Of a DNA stretch of 11,914 nt, positions 6,308 through 11,914 are shown one piece after another. Under the pieces are notes generated by a model. It was not told where the DNA came from, did not search any database, and worked only from the letters and a program-made list of their open reading frames with translations. Origin of the DNA: Tannerella sp. (GTDB lineage Bacteria > Bacteroidota > Bacteroidia > Bacteroidales > Tannerellaceae); the NCBI GenBank assembly GCA_031262895.1, contig JAISGW010000116.1, positions 1-11,914 on the forward strand, read 5' to 3'. The stretch's first letter is position 1. Each line of letters starts with the position of its first letter. The position numbers and the translations under genes were made by a program.

Positions 6308-8887
6308 GAAGGAGAAGCGCAGGGCGATGCGTATGCCGCCGCGTTTGATGCCGGGGTGCCCGAGGTAATTCAGGCGGCGGTAATAGTCGATGCGCAAGAT
6401 TTTGAAAATGTTCTCCAGTCCGATGCTGGCCTCCATGTAGGGCGCCTTGCCGAAGGTGTAAGTGCCGTCGGGTAGGGCGAAGAGGTCGCTGTTTCCTACC
6501 AAAGCGGGGTTGTTCTTGTCGCTGAGATGGCCGTATATGCCGTTAAAGGAAAGGACCGTGCGGAATTTCAGCCAACGAATCAGGGGAATGCGGTTCAGCA
6601 GCCAGCCCTTCAAGTAATAGGTGGCATTGAGCCATACGTATTCGTCGGCCACGAATTCCAAGGCGCTCATCATCTGGAAGGATTCGGGCTGGATGGTGAC
6701 GGATTGGTTGGTGTTGGGCAGGATGAGCAGAGGGAAAGGCACCCGGTTCCATACTTTGCCGGCCTTCAATTGGGCGTCTATATGTCCGAAAGAGGAGAGC
6801 CAGATACGCTTCTCAGCCGAAAATTCCGTATGGTTATAGGTATATTGGCCGCCCATCACGCCTTTCAGGCCGAACTGGTGGGAGAGGCGGAAGATGGGGG
6901 CGTCTTTGGCCATGTTAAAGGGCGAGTCCTGTCCGGTACGTCCGCCGTAAATGCGCTCGCCGGGGGCGTAACGCAATTGGACGCCGAGTTCGGAAACCCG
7001 GATGTCGGGCACACGGTGCGCCACGCCGTCTGCGTCGAAGGTCTGGTAGACCAAAGTGCCGGCGGCTTCGTCTTTTTGGCGGAGCAGCCAGGCCTTGAAG
7101 GTGAGGTGGTTCAGCCAGTCCTTCTCATATTGCAACTGGGTCTTGAGCACATAATTCATCTTCGTGACGGGCGTACCCACTTTCCAGGCCACGAACATGT
7201 TGTCCTTGGAAGTGTAAAGGAAATCCTGTCCCGGCGTATAAACGTCGTATTCCTGTATGAAGGAGAGGTTGTTCTTGGGGAACTCCATCTCGTGGTATTT
7301 CTTGGGCGTGAAGCTGTACGTGAGCTTGCCGCTGTATTTGAATTTGCGGTCGTCCATGCCGTAAGCACCGTAGCCGGTGAGGAAGAAATGCTTGAAGAGG
7401 TTGGCCGTGGTCATGCCCCCCACGCGGAGGCGCATGCCTTCGAGCTGGTTGGCCGAGAAGATGGTGTTCATCGGTCCGATGTCGAAATAGTTTTCCTTCT
7501 TGTTCGGGCCGGTGGGGATGTATCCGGTGATGAGGATTTCGGCCGTCTTGATGATGACGTTGAAGGCAGGCACCTTGCGTAATTGCTTGAGCAGGTCGCC
7601 CAGCACGTCTTCCTTGTTGCGCAGGGGCACCAAACGATTGTGCAGCCAGAACGTGTCGGGCTGCTCGGTGGCATCGGCCAACTGGTGCACGTCGCCTACC
7701 TGGTCGAAGATGGCGTTGCGTCCGGGCACGTCAAAGCGATAATCGCTGTATTTGCGCAATTGGTGGGCATAAAGCTGCTGCAAGCCCTGTACCAGATAAA
7801 AATTGACGTAAGTATTCTCGGAATCAACCACCCATGTGCTGTCGGGCATGCGCTTGAACTCCTGGTCGATGCGCAGGTTCTTGACGAAGTTCAGGTTGAT
7901 GTTGCGCGGCGTGTCAAGCCGTACCTTCTTTACCGAGTACTTGCCGTCCGTGGTGATGTAAAGCCGCCCCGTAAAGCCGTAACTCTGGCTGTTGACCGGC
8001 ACAAAGGCGAGGTCGACGCAGCGGTCATTGCCCACCATGACCGTATCCATTATATAGTAATGGTAGTAAGTGACGGCCAAAAGCGAGGACAGCGGGCTGA
8101 CGAAACGGTTGGAAAGGAAATTGATATTGTTGTCGAAGATATTGATGCTGCGGAAAAATTCTTCCAGGTTGGAGGTGATGCCTCCTTCGTCGACAGTTTG
8201 GTCTATGCCCTGTAATTTCTTGCCTATGATGAAAGTCTTTTCGCTATGCGGTTCTTTTCGGTAGTAGTAGTTGGAGAGGGTTTCGCGTATGGAAAGGGTG
8301 AGGATGGGCTTGCCGTTGAATTGGGAGGTGTCGGTATAATTCTTGATGAATTTCAGCTTCTTCATGAAGCCCTTGTCGAAGTTGGGATTGAAGTTGTCTA
8401 ATGAAAAAGTCAGCTTGTCGTATTGTTTGCGTTCGAATTCGGCATGCTCTTCTATGCGGTTCTCATTCTTATGTTCAATGACCTTGCGGATAAGTTCGAC
8501 GGCCGGATTGTCCTTCCTCGAATAATGTTCCCGTTTGGGTTTGACCACGATTTCTGCCAAGGCGTAAGTCGTAGGGCGCAGCCGGATGTCGAGGTTCTCA
8601 TTTTTCCTGCCGGCCTTCAGTTGGATGAATTTCTGTTCGTAGCCTATGGATGCGAAAAGGAGCTTGGCGTATCCTTTGTTGTTGGATAAGGCAAAATGGC
8701 CGACATCGTCGGTCATGGTGCCGATGGTCGTTCCGTCAAAGGCCACACTAATTAAGGGCAATGGTTCACCCGTGACGGAATCGCGCACAATGCCTGAAAC
8801 GGTGGTCAGGTTTTGGGCTGGCAAAGAGGAAAAGCCACAGAGAAAGAAAAGCGCCAAATAGAATATATGCCGAGCTGTTACCTTCAT
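6305..8887 (-). CDS. DUF5686 outer-membrane protein with carboxypeptidase-regulatory-like domain
   Basis: The protein has 860 residues and starts with a signal peptide (about 1-24: basic MKVTAR, hydrophobic FYLALFFLCGF, cleavage near LPAQ). Residues about 29-110 form a CarboxypepD_reg-like beta-sandwich with the typical VSGIVRDSVTGEPLPLISVAF opening and GTMTDDVGHFAL. A long DUF5686-type region follows, starting near NPAVELIRKVIEHK. The C-terminal part alternates polar and aromatic residues and ends IRIALRFSF, with a final Phe as in beta-barrel proteins folded by the BAM machinery. An outer-membrane barrel is therefore inferred. The molecular role of this Bacteroidota-specific family is not established. 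The sequence before the barrel lacks an obvious TonB-plug signature, so it is probably not a SusC-type transporter. It lies between ruvC and fba on the same strand with its own promoter. No frameshift or truncation is seen. Confidence 0.88.
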   Translation of the reverse strand: MKVTARHIFYLALFFLCGFSSLPAQNLTTVSGIVRDSVTGEPLPLISVAFDGTTIGTMTDDVGHFALSNNKGYAKLLFASIGYEQKFIQLKAGRKNENLDIRLRPTTYALAEIVVKPKREHYSRKDNPAVELIRKVIEHKNENRIEEHAEFERKQYDKLTFSLDNFNPNFDKGFMKKLKFIKNYTDTSQFNGKPILTLSIRETLSNYYYRKEPHSEKTFIIGKKLQGIDQTVDEGGITSNLEEFFRSINIFDNNINFLSNRFVSPLSSLLAVTYYHYYIMDTVMVGNDRCVDLAFVPVNSQSYGFTGRLYITTDGKYSVKKVRLDTPRNINLNFVKNLRIDQEFKRMPDSTWVVDSENTYVNFYLVQGLQQLYAHQLRKYSDYRFDVPGRNAIFDQVGDVHQLADATEQPDTFWLHNRLVPLRNKEDVLGDLLKQLRKVPAFNVIIKTAEILITGYIPTGPNKKENYFDIGPMNTIFSANQLEGMRLRVGGMTTANLFKHFFLTGYGAYGMDDRKFKYSGKLTYSFTPKKYHEMEFPKNNLSFIQEYDVYTPGQDFLYTSKDNMFVAWKVGTPVTKMNYVLKTQLQYEKDWLNHLTFKAWLLRQKDEAAGTLVYQTFDADGVAHRVPDIRVSELGVQLRYAPGERIYGGRTGQDSPFNMAKDAPIFRLSHQFGLKGVMGGQYTYNHTEFSAEKRIWLSSFGHIDAQLKAGKVWNRVPFPLLILPNTNQSVTIQPESFQMMSALEFVADEYVWLNATYYLKGWLLNRIPLIRWLKFRTVLSFNGIYGHLSDKNNPALVGNSDLFALPDGTYTFGKAPYMEASIGLENIFKILRIDYYRRLNYLGHPGIKRGGIRIALRFSF

Positions 8888-8905
8888 CCTTTATAAATAA
8901 GGGAG

Positions 8906-8913
8906 CAAAAGTA
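8906..8913 (-). promoter_or_regulatory. -7 promoter element for the DUF5686 gene
   Basis: On the minus strand TACTTTTG matches TAnnTTTG and lies 18 bases upstream of the start codon at 8887. The leader is short and AT-rich. A -33 TTTG is not evident. Confidence 0.5.
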
Positions 8914-8963
8914 CGTCTTTTCCTATATATGGCGGGAGGGAATTGTCCTTAATTAAGTTTAAA

Positions 8964-9545
8964 TCAATGTTGAATGCCGTTCACGCGCCGCTGATTGCGC
9001 TGGGCGAAATCTTTCCAGTCGGTATATTTTTTATCACTTTGCGGAAGCTTGGATTGGAAATAATGGCAAAGGGCGGCGGCCAATCCGTCGGTGGCGTCCA
9101 TTTGCGGAAGCATGCTTTCCTGAGGGATGTGCAGGAGGCGTTGCAACATGCCGGCCACCTGTTCTTTCGAGGCGCTGCCGTTGCCCGTGATGGCCATTTT
9201 AATTTTTAAGGGCGCATATTCGTAAATGGGGAGGCCGCATTCCAAGGCAGCGGCCATGGCCACACCTTGCGCGCGTCCGAGCTTCAACATGCTCTGCACG
9301 TTTTTTCCGAAAAAGGGAGATTCTATGGCCAGCTCCTTAGGGTGATATTCCTGGATGAGACCGGTCACCCGTTCGAAAATCTTTTGCAGGCGATGGTAAT
9401 GGTCTTCGTATTTGTTCAACTGGAGTACGCCGAGGGCTTCCAGTTGCGGATGGTTGCCGTTTACGCGCAAGATGCCGTAGCCCATCACAATGGTGCCGGG
9501 GTCTATGCCTAATATGATGCGTTCGTCGGCGGCCGTCATTTCCAT
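8964..9545 (-). CDS. ruvC: Crossover junction endodeoxyribonuclease RuvC
   Basis: RuvC resolves Holliday junctions by symmetric nicking, acting with the RuvAB branch-migration motor in recombinational repair. The RNase-H-like fold is shown by IILGIDPGT with D15, AIESPFFGKN with E75, and MDATDGLAAALCHYF with D150 and D153. These correspond to the four acidic catalytic residues of the E. coli enzyme (D7, E66, D138, D141). The length of 193 residues is normal. Two starts are possible: the ATG at 9545, or the ATG at 9539 two codons later. The latter overlaps the DUF4286 stop as ATGA and gives MTAADERIILGIDPG, so it is equally credible. The gene overlaps the end of the DUF4286 gene, which implies one transcript and translational coupling. 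No terminator is evident in the 76 bases after its stop. Confidence 0.96.
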   Translation of the reverse strand: MEMTAADERIILGIDPGTIVMGYGILRVNGNHPQLEALGVLQLNKYEDHYHRLQKIFERVTGLIQEYHPKELAIESPFFGKNVQSMLKLGRAQGVAMAAALECGLPIYEYAPLKIKMAITGNGSASKEQVAGMLQRLLHIPQESMLPQMDATDGLAAALCHYFQSKLPQSDKKYTDWKDFAQRNQRRVNGIQH

Positions 9546-9871
9546 TCCAGCTCTTCCAATAAGGTGGCAAAGCCGAGCATGCGGCCGCCGAACTTGCGGC
9601 CTAAAGCCGCGTGGATGGCAACGGATTCTTCTCTTATGAAGGCGGGGAAAGCCGCTTCGTTGCTTAAGGGGAATTGCAGGGCGTAACTGCAGCTCTTCTC
9701 CTCTTCCTCCTGTAATCCTCTTTCGTTCGGGAAAGCCTTTACGCGGCGCACCAGCGGCGCGCCCAATACGCCGGAGGCCAGCATTTGCGGGATATAAACG
9801 GCCTGGAGGTAAGCTATCCCTGTCTCTTCCATTTCTTTGTCCAAATGGAAAGTCACATTATAATATTTCAT
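9536..9871 (-). CDS. DUF4286 family small protein
   Basis: The protein is 111 residues from the ATG at 9871 (MKYYNVTFHLDKEMEETG). It matches the DUF4286 pattern: an N-terminal YNVT beta strand, IPQMLASGVL near residues 27-36, a strand SYALQFPLSNEAAF, and the terminal helix FGGRMLGFATLLEEL. Such proteins resemble a ferredoxin-like alpha-beta fold, but their function is not known. The reading frame stays open to 9949, but those extra 26 residues cross the promoter and are not family-like, so the later start is chosen. It precedes ruvC with overlapping ends (its TGA lies inside the ruvC start region), suggesting coupled expression. No motif ties it directly to DNA repair. Confidence 0.85.
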   Translation of the reverse strand: MKYYNVTFHLDKEMEETGIAYLQAVYIPQMLASGVLGAPLVRRVKAFPNERGLQEEEEKSCSYALQFPLSNEAAFPAFIREESVAIHAALGRKFGGRMLGFATLLEELEWK

Positions 9872-9891
9872 TCCTTTGCCGCTTTTTCCCG

Positions 9892-9899
9892 CAAAGGTA
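9892..9899 (-). promoter_or_regulatory. -7 promoter element for DUF4286-ruvC
   Basis: On the minus strand TACCTTTG matches TAnnTTTG, 20 bases upstream of the DUF4286 ATG. The leader ends AAAGGA directly before the start codon. The site lies inside the longer open frame, which supports the downstream start. Confidence 0.6.
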
Positions 9900-9921
9900 G
9901 CCGATATTTCAGAAATTGACT

Positions 9922-9929
9922 TATCTTTG
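9922..9929 (+). promoter_or_regulatory. -7 promoter element for tRNA-Ala
   Basis: TATCTTTG matches TAnnTTTG and ends 13 bases before the tRNA 5' end. It is divergent from the DUF4286 -7 box with only 22 bases between them, so the two upstream promoter regions overlap. Confidence 0.6.
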
Positions 9930-9942
9930 CCGCCGAAATCTC

Positions 9943-10016
9943 GGGGCATTAGCTCATCTGGCTAGAGCGTCAGACTGGCAGTCTGAAGGTGGCGAGTTCG
10001 AGTCTCGCATGCTCCA
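9943..10016 (+). tRNA. tRNA-Ala (anticodon GGC)
   Basis: The 74 bases fold as a cloverleaf. The acceptor stem is GGGGCAT with ATGCTCC, including the G3.U70 pair that identifies alanine tRNA. The D stem is GCTC/GAGC. The anticodon stem is TCAGA/TCTGA, with loop CTGGCAG giving anticodon GGC. The T stem is GCGAG/CTCGC with loop TTCGAGT. The discriminator is A. CCA is not encoded (the next bases are CTT), so it must be added by nucleotidyltransferase. It reads GCC and GCU codons. Confidence 0.95.
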
Positions 10017-10104
10017 CTTCCCCCCTAAAGCATATCTGGTTTATACTGGGAAATTTTGCTGATGCAGGCACGTATTTTGCATATCCCCTTATTGATTTTG
10101 TCGC

Positions 10105-10148
10105 TATCTTTGCCGAGAACAATAGTAGAAAACAATTAGCATAAGGAG
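10105..10148 (+). promoter_or_regulatory. Promoter and ribosome binding site of the Panacea-like cassette
   Basis: TATCTTTG (10105-10112) matches the -7 element TAnnTTTG. A TTTG lies at 10076-10079, but its 25-base spacing is longer than usual. AAGGAG (10143-10148) is a clear Shine-Dalgarno eight bases before the ATG at 10157, stronger than those of the neighbouring genes. Confidence 0.6.
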
Positions 10149-10156
10149 ATAAAATA

Positions 10157-10645
10157 ATGAAATACACTGCATTAGATATAGCTAATAAGCTGATAACGAA
10201 AGCTGCTGACTACAATGAGGGCGAGCTTATGACCAATATGAAGCTTCAAAAGATGCTTTACTACGAGCAAGGCTATCATCTTGGCGCGTTTGGAACACCG
10301 CTGTTTGAAGAAGATATCGAGGCATGGATGTATGGGCCGGTCGTTCCTGATGTGTACCGTCATTTTAAAGAATATGGCGCAGCCTCAATAAAAACACCCC
10401 CAAGCGACCCTGTAGTATTAGATTCGGAAGAAGAATCATTATTTAATAATGTCTTTGAGGCATATATTGATTTTTCTGCCATCGGGCTTATGAACAAAAC
10501 ACATCAAGAATATCCATGGAAGAGTACGCCGCAGTTGCAGGTGATTCCTAAAGAGAAAATTAAAGAATACTTTAATGGGCAGCTAAAAAAAGAAAAACAA
10601 CAAAGCTCCTTTTCCATATTGAAACGCATCTTTGCATCATTATAA
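10157..10645 (+). CDS. Panacea/SocA-like (DUF4065) protein, probable antitoxin
   Basis: The protein has 162 residues. Family features appear in order: an N-terminal helix with TALDIANKLI, then MTNMKLQKMLYYEQGYHL (about 25-42), the hallmark FEEDIEAWMYGPVVPDVYRHFKEYG (about 50-74), LMNKTHQEYPW (about 111-121), and IKEYFNG (about 135-141). The Panacea domain is known from SocA, a proteolytic adaptor/antitoxin, and as an antitoxin domain that pairs with many unrelated toxins in PanAT modules. The downstream gene starts two bases after its stop, so the two are almost certainly cotranscribed and this is the likely antitoxin. The C-terminal tail (about 143-162) is basic and lies outside the family core. 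The gene is visibly richer in A+T than fkp, fba or ruvC, which suggests horizontal acquisition beside the tRNA. Confidence 0.85.
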   Translation: MKYTALDIANKLITKAADYNEGELMTNMKLQKMLYYEQGYHLGAFGTPLFEEDIEAWMYGPVVPDVYRHFKEYGAASIKTPPSDPVVLDSEEESLFNNVFEAYIDFSAIGLMNKTHQEYPWKSTPQLQVIPKEKIKEYFNGQLKKEKQQSSFSILKRIFASL

Positions 10646-10647
10646 GC

Positions 10648-11076
10648 ATGTCTAAAAAACCAAAAATATCAAGACATACCCCTGCGGTTAAGCCAATTAT
10701 TAATGATGCACGGCTTGTTTTCGGTTTTGAATATTTACAGAATGACAGTTATAGTGGGAGCAAAGAGCCTGCTTTTTTTATCAGTTTTTTGCAACGCATG
10801 AAAGGATTGTGCTCTCTTCCGTTTAATGAAATTTTAACAAGTGACAGACATAGTTGGGGCACGGAAAATATTTCCATCAAATCTATCAAGCTGAAGGAGA
10901 AGATTCTCCGCATATCTGAAGATATAACTTCCCTTATCGCTTTTAGAGCGACAGGAGATAATCATGCTTTTTTAGGATTTTGGGATACAAATAGAGGAAC
11001 GGATTCAACAAAAGTTTTCCAAATTGTTTTTATAGAGGCCAATTTTGGAGACATATATGACCATGGATCAAAGTGA
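10648..11076 (+). CDS. Unrecognised protein paired with Panacea antitoxin, candidate toxin
   Basis: The protein has 142 residues and I do not recognise a characterised family with confidence. The N-terminus is basic (MSKKPKISRH) and is followed by VFGFEYLQNDSY. A central segment holds RHSWGTENIS (about 67-76). The C-terminal part has FRATGDNHAFLGF (about 99-111), then VFQIVFIEANFGDIYDHG (about 123-140). The alternating strands in the last third, ending with a His, resemble small nuclease-fold toxins, but this is only an impression. No membrane segment or signal peptide is seen. The two-base spacing after the Panacea-like gene and the shared AT-rich composition support a toxin-antitoxin pair, with this gene in the toxin position. 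An accessory protein of unknown function is the alternative. Confidence 0.6.
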   Translation: MSKKPKISRHTPAVKPIINDARLVFGFEYLQNDSYSGSKEPAFFISFLQRMKGLCSLPFNEILTSDRHSWGTENISIKSIKLKEKILRISEDITSLIAFRATGDNHAFLGFWDTNRGTDSTKVFQIVFIEANFGDIYDHGSK

Positions 11077-11149
11077 CGGCGTGTATTGAGGTGGAAGCAG
11101 ATTTCTTATCCTTATGCCCCCTCTTTCTATGCGCGACTACCGTAAATTC

Positions 11150-11180
11150 TTGGCTATGAAGGTGACTTTTCGCATCTTTG
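11150..11180 (+). promoter_or_regulatory. Putative promoter of the DUF4783-nadC operon
   Basis: CATCTTTG (11173-11180) is one mismatch from the -7 element TAnnTTTG. TTGG (11150-11153) lies 19 bases upstream as a possible -33 element. The leader to the ATG at 11214 is about 30 bases and AT-rich. Confidence 0.45.
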
Positions 11181-11213
11181 CACGCGATTGTTGAATTTTT
11201 AAATGAAAATGTT

Positions 11214-11585
11214 ATGAAGCGGACTGTTTTTACCCTTATGCTCTTGTTTGGCTTTTTGTCGGCAGGAGCCGTAGACTTGGCGCCCGTATCCACCGCTTTT
11301 AAGGCCGGTAACGCGACGGCTTTGGCTCCTTGGATGGACAAAGAGGTGGACATGGCTGTTCCCGGAACTTCCCGGATTTGCCCCGCCACGGAAGCGCTTG
11401 CTTTGCTGGACGCTTTTTTCAAGGCCAACAAACCGGCCGCATTTGTCCTCCTGCATAATGCCGATAAGAAAGACAGCGGCTTTCTGGTGGGCAAACTGAA
11501 CGCCGGCAACAAATCCTTCCGCGTAAATATTACCTATCGCACCGGAGAGAACAAACTTATCATCCAATCTATACGAATCGAATAA
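11214..11585 (+). CDS. DUF4783 family exported protein
   Basis: The protein is 123 residues from the ATG at 11214 (MKRTVFTLMLLFGFLSAGAVDLAPV). The upstream in-frame ATG at 11178 would place twelve polar and acidic residues before the signal sequence and overlap the promoter, so it is rejected. Residues 1-19 form a signal peptide with cleavage near SAGA. The mature part reads as an NTF2-like small domain typical of DUF4783: AFKAGNATALAPWMDKEVDM, a middle helix ALALLDAFFKANKP, then strands GFLVGKLNAGNKSFRVNITYR and a final LIIQSIRIE. A periplasmic location is inferred; the function of the family is unknown. Its TAA is directly followed by the ATG of nadC with no bases between, so translation is probably coupled. 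Confidence 0.85.
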   Translation: MKRTVFTLMLLFGFLSAGAVDLAPVSTAFKAGNATALAPWMDKEVDMAVPGTSRICPATEALALLDAFFKANKPAAFVLLHNADKKDSGFLVGKLNAGNKSFRVNITYRTGENKLIIQSIRIE

Positions 11586-11914
11586 ATGGAACAACTTATT
11601 GACGAATTGATTCGCCTGGCTTTTGCCGAAGACATCGGGCCGGGCGACGTGACGACTTTATGCTGCATCCCCGAAACCACGCAAGGGACGAGCCGCTTAT
11701 TAATAAAGGAAGACGGCATCTTGGCCGGCGTGGAAATGGCCGGGCGCATTTTCCGCCAATTTGACCCGAACTTGCAAATGGAAATCTTCCTCCACGACGG
11801 AACGGAAGTGAAAAAGGGCGACGTGGCCTTTACCGTCAAGGGGAAGGTGCGTTCCTTGTTGGAAACGGAACGCTTGGTGCTCAACGTCATGCAACGCATG
11901 AGCGGCATTGCCAC
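11586..11914 (+). CDS. nadC: Nicotinate-nucleotide pyrophosphorylase (carboxylating), 3' truncated
   Basis: Quinolinate phosphoribosyltransferase converts quinolinate and PRPP to nicotinate mononucleotide, CO2 and PPi in de novo NAD synthesis. The visible 109 codons cover the N-terminal domain. MEQLIDELIRLAFAEDIGPG opens the protein, followed by DVTT, a family signature. The segment LLIKEDGILAGVEMAGRIF comes next, then FLHDGTEVKKGDVAF, and RLVLNVMQRMSGIA at the window edge is the start of the substrate-binding region. The frame is intact to the end of the window, where the catalytic barrel is cut off. The start codon abuts the stop of the DUF4783 gene. Confidence 0.93.
   Translation, partial: MEQLIDELIRLAFAEDIGPGDVTTLCCIPETTQGTSRLLIKEDGILAGVEMAGRIFRQFDPNLQMEIFLHDGTEVKKGDVAFTVKGKVRSLLETERLVLNVMQRMSGIA

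Noticed and set aside
6527..8215. Two long plus-strand open frames
   Set aside because: They are antisense to the DUF5686 gene and have no domain signatures. Long antisense frames are expected in GC-rich genes.
9872..9949. N-terminal extension of the DUF4286 protein by 26 residues
   Set aside because: It crosses the -7 promoter box and is unlike the family N-terminus, which starts at MKYYNVT.
9970..10167. 65-codon minus-strand open frame
   Set aside because: Its C-terminal part is the antisense of the tRNA-Ala gene, a common false call.
11077..11213. Duplicated tRNA-Ala 3' end (attachment-site repeat) after the Panacea cassette
   Set aside because: I looked for GTTCGAGTCTCGCATGCTCC or part of it downstream of the cassette and found no convincing copy.

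Overview
This window looks like a Bacteroidales (Bacteroidota) chromosome. The evidence is a bifunctional Fkp (fucokinase / GDP-fucose pyrophosphorylase), a DUF5686 outer-membrane protein with a carboxypeptidase-regulatory-like N-terminus, small DUF4286 and DUF4783 proteins, promoters with the Bacteroidota -7 element TAnnTTTG, and mostly weak Shine-Dalgarno sites. The core genes are GC-rich. I cannot name a species.

Layout. (1) 1-1682: the 3' part of a gene carrying two tandem SUMF1/FGE-like domains, followed by a terminator-like hairpin. (2) 1683-2401: about 720 bp without a credible gene but highly structured. It holds a pair of competing short hairpins, a diverged tandem array with an exact 42-bp period and DnaA-box-like cores (about 1938-2140), and an array of octamers on an exact 8-bp period, 11 copies in one orientation and 11 in the other around a short spacer (2145-2336). 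A promoter for fkp follows. (3) 2402-5149: fkp, apparently monocistronic and closed by a strong hairpin that can serve both strands. (4) 5213-9871, all minus strand: class II fructose-bisphosphate aldolase, a DUF5686 outer-membrane protein, and a DUF4286-ruvC pair with overlapping ends. (5) 9943-10016: tRNA-Ala(GGC), divergent from DUF4286-ruvC. (6) 10157-11076: an AT-rich two-gene cassette made of a Panacea/SocA-like (DUF4065) antitoxin and an unrecognised 142-aa partner, probably a toxin-antitoxin module. (7) 11214-11914: a secreted DUF4783 protein directly abutting nadC, which runs off the window.

How the genes relate. Most are housekeeping genes: glycolysis/gluconeogenesis, Holliday-junction resolution, NAD synthesis and tRNA. 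fkp salvages L-fucose for surface glycans. The accessory content is the SUMF1-like repeat protein, the structured intergenic region and the toxin-antitoxin-like cassette beside the tRNA. The strongest candidates for something undescribed are the two phased repeat arrays upstream of fkp and the unrecognised partner of the Panacea protein.
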